Of a DNA stretch of 64,000 bases, positions 47,501 to 60,091 are shown piece after piece. Origin of the DNA: Rotaria macrura. Lineage: Eukaryota; Rotifera; Eurotatoria; Philodinida; Philodinidae. The stretch is from NCBI GenBank assembly GCA_900239685.1, contig OENT01000165.1, positions 1 to 64,000 of the forward strand. The letters run 5' to 3'. The translations under genes and the position numbers were made by a program. The notes beneath the pieces were generated by a model that was not told the origin of the DNA, did no database searches, and was given only the letters and a program-made list of their open reading frames with translations. Positions within the stretch are counted from its first letter, which is position 1; each line of letters starts with the position of its first letter.

Positions 47501-50500
47501 TTACTGTTTGTTGAACAGCTACTGTTTGAATAATAAAAATCTTTAGACAATGATAATTCAAGATGAAAATAAGAGATATCCATACTTCACTTGCACTTCA
47601 AAAGGCTGAGTCTCATTTTCTCCTTCTTGTACTGTTTGTATTATTTCGAAAATCATCCAAAGAAAACTATCGAAAGTTTTCATCTGAGAGTTCACTTACG
47701 CCGATGCAATTGTTGCCTTAGCCATATTATTACTTTCATATGTACCCAAATATAATTGCTTTTCTGTATCACTATACGTCAAATTTACTTTCAATATATC
47801 ACAAAATGGATTTGATTGCCGATCATATAATTGATTACAAAATTGTGTTACTTTTAATATATAATCGAATAAAATTGGACGAAGACACATGGAGATTTTC
47901 GAGCGAGTATCAACATCTAGCTGTAGTTGTTGTTTAGCGTAACGTAGTAATAAGCATAAACAATGAAGTGCAAGCATTAGATTTCTTCGTCGATAACGTA
48001 TTATATTGATTGGTTCACGTCGATTGGAACATAAATCAAGATATTCAATAAATACTGTTAATGTATCAGCTGCTAATGATATGTTTAACATTTCATAAAT
48101 AGGTTTAACTAATTCATAAAAATCTTCGAATCGATTACTATCGATAGTTGTGAGATGAGTTAATTTATAGTAGAATAATATTTGTATTGCATCAAGTATT
48201 TTCAATGTTGGACATGTCAATTCATCAATTGTTATTGAGAAAAATGTTTTTGTCAATTGAAATTCATTTTTATACAATTGACAAAGAAAAGGGAATAGTT
48301 CTTTGTAATAATCGTTTATCGTAACAGTAAAGTTTTTGCACAAGTATAGAAAAGCATTAGATGCTTGTACTTGCATTGTTTCACATTGATTTTTATCAGT
48401 ACCAGCTACAAAAAGAAAATGAAAGGATTCAAATAAGAAAGAATTATTAGTGTAATTTTCGTTTGTTTAAAATGTAATACACAATCTAGTTGTTTTTTTT
48501 CCACTCACAAGCAGCTTTTTCCTATTCCATAGATTGTGACAGTTATGTGCACACCTTTCTTCTACTTAGTACTTCAGGATCACAGTACAGAAATAGTTCA
48601 TATACGACAGCAAGATGTTATCATTCGTATACGACTTAAGATAGTAGATCGGCAATACCACTAATATGATTGGAAAACAGTATTTGTATACTCTGGAAAA
48701 AACCGTTTCCGTTTCATAACTTGAAGCATATTTCCGTAGGAACATTTTAGTTCTATACTGTATATATCATTTTCTTTTCTTCACTTCACTTAGTTCGGAA
48801 AGTATTTTACACTTTTCGAACAAACGAAACATTTTAACGAGAAGTTCGAAAGTTGTAAGTTGATGGTTCAACACTATATGTTGATCAGTATTTACGAAAC
48901 GAAAGGAAATTATCTTACTTATTGCTTGTTGTTGATAGGATTGGAATGTATTAAGAAGACGTTGAATTATCTGTATTGATAATGTTTGATCATTTTGAGT
49001 CATAAAAAATAAACAAGAGAGTAAATTTAGAACATGGCCATGGATATGTTCGCTTAAATTAGGTGTAAATTGTAATAAAAATTTCAATATACGTAAAAAG
49101 TGTTCTTTTATTGGTGGAGTTAGTAGTAGTGATTGATATTGTTCTTGAAATTTGACTGATGAAGATGATGAAGAAAATAATTCTTTACGAACAACAAATA
49201 AAACATGATCAAGTAGCAAATAAAATGCTTCCCATTCAATGATAATATATATTGACGATAATGATTTTGATACAGATTCACAAGTTTTACTTGGCGTACG
49301 TTGTACAAGAGATTCAAGGTAGATGAAAAGATTTTCAAGAATCGATTTTAAATTTGACATATTCATTTCAATATCTATTAGATGATATAAAGAAATAAAA
49401 AGAATTTTTCATTTGATAATAGATTATAAAAATGATAGAATGATGCTTAAATAAATCCTTGAAATTGATTGGAAAGTTTTCTGGTCATTTTCAGTTAAAA
49501 TTATTTGCTTTATTTTCTCATAAAACTCTAGTTTTTTGGGACAAAATCCTTAAAAAGATAAACACAAAAGAATGTCAATAAAAATTTTCTTATGAAATGT
49601 GCAAAGATTGCTTTTTATTATTATTCAATGTTGAATATTTTAAACATTTTGTACTAAAAGTGTCCGAAATACCAATAGGTTTCGTAGCGAATAACATTTC
49701 ACCCTTCTCTACCCTATGCCTCATTCCCTATTTTCATTTGTATAGCACTCGTGATTATAAATGAACAGTAATAATTCTTTAATGACTGTCTATTACTAGA
49801 ATAAAGCAGAATCACATTGGCCAATTTGACAGATTCTAATAGGCTTGAGTAAAATGATAAATAAAAACTCAATATTATATCAGATCATAAATTTATTTTG
49901 TCCCAAAGACTCAAAATCCATAAAATCTCGAGAAGTGACGACGTATTCGTAGTTTTAATCTTTTATGCAACAATACAAATTTTGCCATCGGATCGTTTGA
50001 CAATTCAAACAAACTTCACTGAAGGTTAGTATAGCTGACTTTGAATTCCCTCCGAAATTTTCATAGAGACATTTTCTACACTATTGGCAAACTCATTTTA
50101 ATCGAGAAATATTTTTTTCAATTAACTAAAAAATCTTATTTGCGTCTAAGTATCATTTTTTATCCTTGCATATTGAATAACAACTAATCTCGCATCGATT
50201 GCATTAGTCTAATATTCGTATAACTCACCTGATACAGTTTCAGTAAAGAATAAGCCAATGAATGATTTGATTAATTTCTGTAATTCACTTCTATATTGTG
50301 AGAAGAATTTCCAAAAAAATTGTTCTTCACTATCATATTCAAATAATGCATAGACAAAACATTTTTGATTATGTATGTATTGTGTTTTCAACGTTTCATT
50401 ATCATCATCAATAGATGTTGTTGTCATTGGTGATGAAGGGAAATGAATGCGATGTAAGGATTGTTTTAAATTTAATATTAATTTCAAACAAAATTGTTCA

Positions 50501-53500
50501 TTGGATAACAATGTCGTCTGGCGAATAATGAATAAATTTAATGCTTGATAAGAATTTAGTGATAATAAATGAAATGGATGTTGATTAAGTAGAAGAAGAA
50601 ATTGTAAAAATGAACCTGTACGTTCGTTAACAAATGCTAAGAACTCATTATCATCAATGGATTTAGTTGCTAACTGTTGAAATAATTGTAGTAGATAATT
50701 TGATAATTTGACAAGAAATTGACCTAGCATTTTCAAACAATTGACATGATCATTGGTTACTATGGCACGTAATTGTTCAATGGAATCCTGAAAGTAACAA
50801 ACAGATATGTGAATTTGAGTAATTTCACAGATTTATGTACACTATAATAAAAGATTATTAATATATTCAGTTTACGAGAAAACTATTCAACTATTGTTGG
50901 CATATCTTCTGATACGATATTAGACTTCGCTCGAAGTTCAACGTAAAAATTCATTCTGAAATAATAATCAAACATTTTCTAAAAGCACATGCTTTTGTAT
51001 AGAATCGGTTCACAGTTACATCGACTATCATGTCAAAGGCGTCGCTAAATTGGAAACGAGCAAAGTCTAAGAACATTTATTATATTGAAGATGGTTTGGA
51101 GAACAGAACGCAAGTAGAAATACACGATTCTATTCTGAAAACAAAGATATGAACGCTATGAATCTACTAATATAATATGTATCATAGTTATCTATTCAAT
51201 GATGACTTCGCATTATTTACCGAAGTACAGTAGAATAAGAATCCAGTCTTTTACTTAGATGATAAGTTCGAACGGATAAAATTGGAAACAATATTTTCAT
51301 CGAAACATACTAGAATATAAAATAAAAGACTTACTGTTGGACTAAGTAATAGACGATAGAACATATCTAATGTAGTATCACCAAGAAAATAATTAAGAAA
51401 AAGTTTTTCTTGTTGACAGTTTAATGCTGCTGAAGGTAATGAAGCAATACGTTTATTTCTCTGCTGTTGAAGTTGTTGTAATTGTCTTCGTGCTAAACGT
51501 TTACTAACAAGACTAAGCAAACATTCGAACGAGGCATGACGTAACTTCACTGAATTCAATTGAAAGAATTTCAAAAATAATTCACAAAGAAATAATTCAT
51601 AATGTTCAAAATGATTATATTCAACCCATGTAAGAAAACTATTTACACATAACAGGCATGTTTGTGTCAATCGTTCATATTGTTCTGGACTTGTTAACAG
51701 ATCATTTGATATACGAATTAAGCTAAGTAAAATATCGTTCAAACGTTTTTGTATCTGATTTAGAATTTGACGACGACGTTGGGCTTGTATCGATTGGGCA
51801 TAGATTGTTAATTCTTCATTTAGAAACCGATAAACAAGTAAAATAAGTTCGAGTTGAGTCGAATTATTGTCTACAAAAAGCAACAAAACAATTAGTAATT
51901 TTTCTTTTTGACTTATAAGCCGACTATCACCTCATCACTAGTCAGTCTACTATGAAAATCACTTTTATTTGACGAATCGAAACGTTTTCTGTAAAATATT
52001 TCACTAACATATATATTTGTATCTATATGTAAGATTGAACTTTTTCGAGAATAATTTTTTTTTGTTGGCAATCAGCTTTAATGAATTTAATAGATAGCAT
52101 CAAAAGATAAATATTACTTTTAAATATTCATTTTTTGAAATTAAATAGTGAAATCAAGAAAGAATTCGGTCTATAGACTGCTACTTTTATCCATCAATCT
52201 TTCCAAACACACATTTGCAATAATAACGTGCATTACTTATTTCTTCCGCGAGTATATCCATGAGAAGGCACTCTTTTACACAGGAGAGTTTGTATGGCTC
52301 AATTAAAGTATGTAAATTATTCTAGCACAGTCGCGTTGTATACAAAAAGTGATACATATAACCTATTAGTTCTCTCTCGATCCGCTGGGCAGAGCTACGA
52401 ATCGATTGATTGTTCATCGTTCACGACTGTACTTCGGCTATGTTAGATTCCGATTCAATTGGAGTTCACTCGATCTTTCTCGACCTGTTGCGATTGATAT
52501 GTATAAGAGAGATGTTTGAGATTCCTTGAAGGTTTTAAAAGACTAAATAACTCAAAGAATCATAAATATTCACAGGTTTTGCCATCGATAAAACTTTTTC
52601 ATCTGACAACATATTTTAGGGTCATCGTCTATGTCAAAAGCAGTCATGTTTTATATGCAGAATCTTTCCAATCTGTTCATATGCCTTGATATATATGTAT
52701 GCGTGTGTGTGTGTCTATATTCGAGATTTTCGGTATCTAAGCTTTTACTCTTCATGTTACTATCCATCTGTTTCTTATCATTGTCACAATACTGTTAATA
52801 AAATCAATTCATCAACAAGCAAGCTGTACTGTAATATACCATTTATTACATTAAATCGATAAGTTTCCTCAAAGGCTCACGTACAGATTCTAAGTGCCAT
52901 GGCAATTATCACGGTGTTGATACCGACAGTTGAAATATATCTCTCGACGGCAATCTTCAATTAAATTATCTCGGCTTTAATGCGAAGAACAGGCATAGAA
53001 TACATTACTGTAGTATTTTATTATCTTCCACCGACAGTAAATCTGAACTAACAAAGCTTGAAAGTATAAATAAATTTCGTCAATCAATATTTTTGTTACA
53101 TTCAAGCAATACGATAAAAAAAATCGTGCCCATGAAATTTTCTACTTCTCGGGTATATGCTATTGAAAGATGAATTAGGAAATACTTGTTGGTATCCAGC
53201 TCGATCTTTTTAAGATTAGCTGCTTGGTAATGATCTCAAAATTGATTGCATTCTTATCAGAACAGAAGTGTCACGAGAGAGGAGAGGAGCAGCGCGGGAG
53301 TTGAACCTGCTCAATTCTAAAAAATTCCTGTTTTTCCCTAGAAAAGTTTAAGCGAATTTTCTATTTTCTTGCTTATCGATTCTTGCAAACTTTATGTACT
53401 GCGCCCTCCTCCCCCCACAAGTTGAGACCACTTCGCGAGACAACCCTGATTTCTCATCTCATTGACCTAATTGATGGTAATAGACATTAAAATTCGATGA

Positions 53501-54145
53501 CTTTATCTGAATGAAACGAAACAAGAAAATGATTTGGAAAAGAGTCTTTTCTGCACAATGCAATGTTATATTTCGAGGTAATTCATTGGGTATCCTATTT
53601 TCTTTTCTACGTATTACTCATTCAGTCAGCCAGTCACTTAGTTATATACTGAAATTTGATATTACAGTGAGGTCTAGATAGCAATACAAACCTTGGATCT
53701 GTGTGATTCCTTGCAGCATATTAACCATTTCATCTAACGTAGTATCAAATTTTTCAAAGCAATCTCGTTTGATCATTTCAACTAGACATTTTGCTAAAGA
53801 ATTTCTTATATGTGTGGGATCCATAAATATTTGATTTAAATAGGAGCTTTTGATAATAAAAAATAATTGTTTTTTAATTAAATTTCTTTCATCAAGTTTT
53901 AAAATGTTCCATTTATGTTTAATGATTGATTCAAGAACATTTAAACTATAATGATAAAGTATTGGTTGATTATTTGCTTGTTTTAATAATTCAAAAGATA
54001 TTGTTGAACATAAAACTGGTTCATTTTCTTTCAAATCGTCCAGAAATTTCAATGCACTTTTCTTTTCATCATTTGTTGTTTTTGAATTAAATGAACAAAG
54101 AATGGCAGAAATAAATTTTTCACATAACTCTGATGTATAAATCAT
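44584..54145 (-). CDS. XPO5: Exportin-5, nuclear export receptor (importin-beta/HEAT family)
   Basis: RanGTP-dependent exporter of pre-miRNA and other structured RNAs. Eight exons were read: 54145-53692, 51871-51335, 50787-50229, 49374-about 48785, 48405-47700, 47666-47586, 47407-46650 and 45125-44584, roughly 1,400 codons, longer than the human protein of about 1,200. N-terminal exon: LCEKFISAIL, NVLESIIKHKWN and LAKCLVEMIKRDCFEKF match the human ILEHVVKFRWN and IVVEMIKREWPQHW. Exon 2 after splicing gives STQLELILLVYRFLNEEL and QAQRRRQI (human PQRRRDI). Late exons give SFRLRIVLRHF, PYIQQRLKTMW and CVLITRDFIDII (human RMLTREVMDLI). The last exon has IYELWCNHYSEQL and RERRDTFKNLL (human KRRKDQFKRLI). 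The stop at 44584 sits at a GTATGA donor-like site, so a short extra C-terminal exon may exist. Introns 1 (1.8 kb) and 7 (1.5 kb) are large for this window. The gene is head-to-head with the Cezanne-like gene. Confidence 0.93.
47667..47699 (-). other. Very short XPO5 intron (33 nt)
   Basis: Between exons 5 and 6. The GT..AG choice that keeps frame into FLWMIFEIIQTVQEG starts GTAAGTGAAC and ends TTTCGATAG. The nearer AG gives an immediate stop. Confidence 0.5.
53280..53420. repeat. GC-richer patch in XPO5 intron 1
   Basis: Unusual composition for the intron, with GAGGAGAGGAG, a short hairpin (GAGCAG facing CTGCTC) and a C-run at about 53408-53418. It may be a fragment of a repeat. No second copy was seen in this window. 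Confidence 0.3.
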
Positions 54146-54642
54146 GGCAATATTTTATCTTGTCTTAAAAATAATTCAACATTTATGATTATTGTTATTT
54201 TTTCTATCGAGAAAATTATCCTTTACTACCTGCTTTACGAGAAATTCATTTGCTTCGAGTGGTTTAATGTCAAAAGAATTAAACTCTGCATCGCATCGCG
54301 CATCAGAAAGAAACTGCGATTTGTAAAAATAATAACCAATGAATATTTCGAAAAATATGACAAACGAAAAGTGACCTCTGTTTCATTTGTTTGAGACTAA
54401 AATATAGAATGTTAAAATCCGTTTCTAATATGAACTTTTAATTATGAAATTTTCTCCCTACATAAATATATCCTTGTTAGACGAAAAGCAAATTATAAAT
54501 AAATAAACAAAATCAGTGATCCTACTATAGGAATCAAAGATGTTTGTAAATACATTTATATCATCTAACATGGAAAGATTTGTGTGCATTTAAATTAATC
54601 TCCGAGTATTGATAATGTTTCATTCTGAAATCAAAATTCTAA
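54146..54642. promoter_or_regulatory. Divergent intergenic region between XPO5 and the Cezanne-like gene
   Basis: About 500 bp separate two start codons that point away from each other, so it must hold both promoters and both 5'UTRs. No clear TATA box or other motif was singled out. Confidence 0.55.
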
Positions 54643-57600
54643 ATGATTCAAAAACATCTTCTCTCAAATATGTCAGATGGTCAACTCAAAATGAATAATT
54701 ATTCTTCGTATCATGATGAAGATATCAATGAGCATGCGTTCGATTATGATTCTATCAAACGAGATCATCATTCATACAACTCAACAGCACCTGCACAACA
54801 TGCACGAACAAGTAATTCGAATTCTTTTGCGAGAAACATAGGATAGCTGCGATATACAAAGACAAATATCATTTTTTTAAACAGATCCTTCAAATGGTCC
54901 AATGTTGTCGCATCAAACGTTATCGAATATTCCAACGAAGCAATCGTCAACACATCATCCACAACCTATTTTAGTCGAAAAGTATCATCATATATCAACA
55001 AATGAGGATATCATTACAGTCGATCATAATGATGCTGATGCATCATTTATACTACCAAATTTATATGATCTGCCAGAGGATATTCGCATTCGTGTTATGG
55101 ATAATGTTGTTGATGTACCGACAATGATATTGTTGGAAGAAACAAGTATATGATCAAGACTATCGAAATTCAGATCTTTCATTCTATTAGCATGAATTTT
55201 TAGGACGTCTCAATTGGTGGGTTAATAAAAGGTTACCATGCTCAAAATTATATCCAATGGTAACGAGTGGTGATGGAAATTGTTTACTACATGCAACATC
55301 ACTTGGTAAAAATTTTTATTCAAAGAATATATTCGAAATAAAGCGACAAAACAGAACAGAGTGATATTCAGTCATTCGGAACGAAATTTTCTACGAATAT
55401 GACATTTCATTATCAGAGTGATACGATTCAATCCCTTTACGAAAATATGAGACTTCTAATATTCTTACTGATAAAGTACCGTTAGTTTCAGCTGATTAAA
55501 ATGCTTGATAATTTATCATTTAGCAATGTGGGGCTTTCACGATCACTCATTGTCCATGCGAAAAGCATTAAATGAAACGTTAATTACATCCATGCCAAAC
55601 AATTCCCTTTATCGACGTTGGCGTTGGACTCAATCAGTACAAAATAAAAAAGTAAGGAAAAATTAATTCTTTGATAAATTTCAAGAAAATAAATCATCGA
55701 TTGATTTTTAGTATGGTCTTGTTTTTTCTGAACAAGAATGGAATGAAGAATGGAGTAGTTTATTACGTTTGTCATCAGCTGAACCACGTGTTTCACAAAC
55801 CAAAACATCTGACTTGAGTACTTCGATTGATGAGTATGTTTAAAATTACACAGAAGAATTGATTCAAAACATTTCTAATTTAGCATCAATCATTCTAAAT
55901 CATCGCAAACGAATACTGATTCGTCAGGAAAATCTTCATCACAGTCGTCTCGACAGTATTATGAAAGTTTAGAAGAATTTCATGTTTATGTTCTGGCAAA
56001 TAATATTCGTCGACCCATCGTTATTTATTCGGATACAATATTACGTACAAACGATGGTGAAGCTATTTCACCAATTGAATTTGGTGGAATTTACTTACCG
56101 TTAGGTATTGTGCACGTGAAAATTTTGTATCAAATATACCAAATATTTATCTCTTTTTCTTCAATAGAAATTCCACCGGAAAAATGTCATAAACAACCAG
56201 TAAGTTGATTATCTTGGGTGTTATTTTTCATTTGACTTTTTTCTTTCTTGATTCAATCAAGATTTTTTTGGCATATGATGCTGCTCATTTTTCAGCTCTC
56301 CTACCCATGGAACAAAATAGTAAATCATCATCTAAAAGTAATTGATTTTGTAAATAGATGAACTAATTTCTAATCAATGTTCTTTTTTTCTGCTTTTGTT
56401 CAGTTACTTATCGAATACCTTTAATCGATATAGATACAATGGATATTTTACCAATTCATTTTCGTATTGATCCTGGTTTGAATTTTCAATGGCCAATCGA
56501 TCGAGAATTATCCGATGAGAAAATTCATTTTTACTCAAATTATGGTGAAAATCGAATGAATATTCTTGAAAAGTATTTAAATTTATCACGAGAATATTTC
56601 CCATTAAATAATTCCGTTTCACCAAAAGTTCGAACTAAAGATGATAGTCGAACATCAACAGCAGATTTAAATACATCAAATGAATTGAATTCAACAATAA
56701 GAAGTAAAAAGAATTCTCGACCATCATTACATTCATTTTCAAAAATTTTTCGTCGAACATTTATTGAACCATTTTCATCAACAAAACGTTTATCTTTTAA
56801 ACATTCACATTCTCATTCAGTTGATCATACAACTAACGTATCGATTACAAATGAAGACACATTCGACGAGCAGAAATCACCATCATTATTCAATCATCAG
56901 ACAAATATTCTTACAATAGTTTTAGCTAATTTTCAACCGAAACGTCCACAAACATCTGAGAATATGATTAAAAATTATATTGATACATGTATGAATGAAT
57001 ATCTAGAAAAAAATCAAATAAACATCAATAATGAAAATGAAAATTTACAAAATGTAGAAATACTAACAAATCTAAATGAAGGTAATTTAAATAGCAGCCC
57101 TAATCAATCATTGTTGTCGAATTCCATCAAGTTGTCTTGTCTGTTAGAGAAATTCTAATCGAATGTTTTGGTTTCATATTAGATTCAACGGAAAGTACAA
57201 CATTAGCAATAAATTCATCTCAAGAAGATATTATTTCAAAGAACATATTGACGAATCTTAATGAAAAACCAACGAGACGCAAATTACCTCAAGTACCATT
57301 GAACTTCAGGGATAAAACGATTTCATTAGTTCAAAAGGTACGAAGCATTTCTGATGAGGATAATTTATTGCCAATAGAAAATACTCCACTGTCAACCAAT
57401 GTTCAGTATGTAGAAGAAACACCAGACGAAGTTTCTCGATTACTACAAGTAATCATTTGAATTTTTATAAAAACACTCATAAATTATGCATTTTTATTTC
57501 ACTCAACTATCTAGGGTAATAGTCCTGAAATGATAAATGATCAATATGCGAATCTTGAATATCATATAACTAGTAATTCAAATAAATTTTCCTCTAGTCA

Positions 57601-57778
57601 AAAATTAACTACGACATGCTTAAAACGTCAACAATCATTAAGCTCTGATAAACATCCAAATAATCTATCAGAGAATAATCCAAATGTAAATAGTTGTGAA
57701 TTTACGCATATAAATATAAATAAACGTACACCCATACTAAGCTCAATTTCAAATTATATGCAAAGAAAAAATCTTTAA
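54643..57778 (+). CDS. OTUD7: OTU-family deubiquitinase, Cezanne/OTUD7 type
   Basis: Cysteine protease expected to remove ubiquitin chains; mammalian Cezanne prefers K11 linkages. Eleven exons (54643-54811, 54885-55145, 55204-55305, 55524-55651, 55712-55833, 55884-56104, 56168-56199, 56262-56337, 56404-57081, 57183-57448, 57515-57778) sum to exactly 772 codons plus stop. The catalytic domain opens with LNWW, then [14 protein letters not shown] (catalytic Cys about residue 170, Asp 167), [66 protein letters not shown] and [10 protein letters not shown] (catalytic His about 354), followed by [21 protein letters not shown]. These words and their order match OTUD7A/B closely. A Ser-rich insert (about residues 255-285) separates the two halves. 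The C-terminal 350 residues are low-complexity N/S/E-rich, and I see no Cys cluster for the A20-type zinc finger of vertebrate Cezanne. The start could also be the second ATG at 54670. Confidence 0.92.
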
Positions 57779-59720
57779 CATATTCACGGGTAATCTTACC
57801 GGTGATATCCTTCGACAAGGCAATAATGTTATACAATAGATAGGTTCTTGGTAGATCATTATTGAAATTTCCAAAAGAAAAAGACTATTCAGTGTGCTTT
57901 TTTAGCGTTTTTCTTGTATGCTAATTCTTTCTTTTACCTCTATTTTTTCTCTTACCCGAAACGGTTCCTTTTCATTCTATTTTATTTTTATTTCTGATTT
58001 ATTTTATTTTCAACGAACGAGACGGGTGCTACAAACGAAAAATCTTACAAAAAAATTGAATTTACAAGTCATTAGAATGATATACATTCAATGACACACA
58101 GATTTATCATCTTATTTTCCTGTATTATGTATATAGTCTAATTTGTGATTAGATTAAGTCGAAAAATTTCGATCATAGTTTTTGCTGGCTTTTTTTTTGT
58201 CAATGTAAATTATGAATTTTCTTTTCTTTATTGTATTAATAAATAATAAAATGAAATGAATATTTTCTAAATTTCATTTTCTATGATTTAGGATATGCCA
58301 CATTTTCGGGAAAATAGAATAGTTCCTTTTGTTCGATGTTTTGCTGTTTGATTCTTTCGAAACTTTGTTTCGAACTTCTTTCGAAGTCGATTCTTATTTT
58401 GGATTGGACTACGAAATAGTATCATTTCATACATATTGATATAATTGTATTGTTAACAACACAGTGTTGTCAACACGTTTACAATATTCACTAAGAGGAA
58501 CTGTATTATTTTCAACATACATTGTTTATGTGCTACATCGATGCATTTTTTCTCTTCTAAATGCACCAAACAAGGCGGGGATTCGTCTTCTTCACTATTG
58601 TCATTAATGTACATAAATTTTATCTAATAATATGATTGTTGTTAATTTCAAAAGAATTTTTAATACACTAAAATGATACCTACTGATACGAAAGTTACAG
58701 GTTCTGGACTTTGTTTCAATTTGTATTCAAATCGAAAAAACCATCGAACGTTTTGCCTCAAGAGATTATGGACACCATTTTTTCACACCAAGTTTTCAGC
58801 ACGTATCTGATGAAATTCAAATCCAATATGTTTTAATTGATAGTACAGTACTGGTCAAAGTTATGAGACCACCGAATACATGTTCTTTTCCGTTGAATTT
58901 TCCTTTTTTGATAAATCATTTTTTTTCTTTAATCTAGAATTTTGGTTCTGAATATTAGGAGAAAAGAGTTTTTATCTCAAAGAACTATCAGAAGACATTA
59001 CATTCAAGAAAAATCATCTATATTATGTTGGCCAAAATTACAACACCACTAGAAGTAGGTTTACTGTTTTTATGGAGTATCTAATCTTTTCATCATTAAA
59101 TATTTTATGAATAAGAATGAATCGTTTACAATATTACTTCAGAGGCTCCGGATAATTTTTGTCTGTAATTTTCTTCGAAGAAGGACTCGATTTGCGTCAT
59201 TACTGATCATGAGCTGTCCGAACGGATCTTTAGTGCAGAAAAACAATTTCAAGTTCTATTAAAATCTGACTTAAGTTAATCATCATGCTGCAAAGATGCA
59301 TGACGCTTCAACAACTAGATTTTCAATGTAGCAAACACTGAAACGCAAATTGTCTGCATGAAATATACCACACGTAAGATGCAAAGCAACATGAAGGGTA
59401 AATGATGATCGATGATCATCAAGTTTATGCAAACGAAATTCAGTCAGTAACAATCATTAAAACAAGTTCTTGCAAAATGTAAACAACTGATTGCCAGGAA
59501 GCAGTTTACCTGTCTTTTCGATATGGAGTACAAAAGGTACACTTCAAAATCAAACCGTGTTACAAAGGTGTAGTAATATTAAAATGACCTTATTTCATCT
59601 TAGAACATCATACTTGATGAAATGAATGGAATAGTATCATTTCGGAAGGTTAGACATATTTTTAATTATTTAATAAAAAAAATCACAAATAGTTGCTAGT
59701 TATAAAAACAGAACCAAAGT
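57779..59720. other. 3' region of the Cezanne-like gene and flank
   Basis: The first several hundred bases are AT-rich and presumably 3'UTR. A word resembling the terminal repeat of Tc1/mariner elements (ACAGTACTGGTCAAAGTTAT) starts at about 58843. I could find neither a matching inverted end nor transposase codons. Nothing else was recognised. Confidence 0.35.
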
Positions 59721-60091
59721 GATTCATTCCGGTAATTAGATCAGATCAAATTCTGATCGGAATCCAATAGGATTGTATAGGATTTTTATCGAACGAAACC
59801 ACTTAGATCGGATGCCTCGAAACTGAATCACCCTCGTAGCCTTAGTATCGAACGTGTATCGAATTCGGCTGTAGAATTTTAACGGAATCTGACGTAGACT
59901 TGTGATCCACTTCAAGAAATAACTCCAGGTACCAATTAGTACCAAATTAATGAAATAGGTTTCTTCTGTCGAATCCGTCTGTATTGTCGTTTCTCGGAAT
60001 CCGATCGGATTCCGTCGGTCTGATAGAAATCCTATACAATCCTATTGGATTCCAATCAGAATTCAATTGGATCCGATTATCGGAATGAATC
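59721..60091. mobile_element. Inverted-repeat (MITE-like) element, about 371 bp
   Basis: The left arm GATTCATTCCGGTAATTAGA faces a right arm whose reverse complement is GATTCATTCCGATAATCGGA. Similarity continues for about 70 bp per arm, including GGAATCCAATAGGATTGTAT in both. The centre is non-coding. Flanking target-site duplications were not clear, so the superfamily is unassigned. It is a plain non-autonomous DNA element. Confidence 0.75.

Noticed and set aside
53283-53315. Possible tRNA or SINE B-box on the minus strand (GGTTCAACTCC)
   Set aside because: GAGCAG and CTGCTC directly flank it as a simple hairpin, and no A-box, anticodon arm or acceptor partner is present at the right distance.
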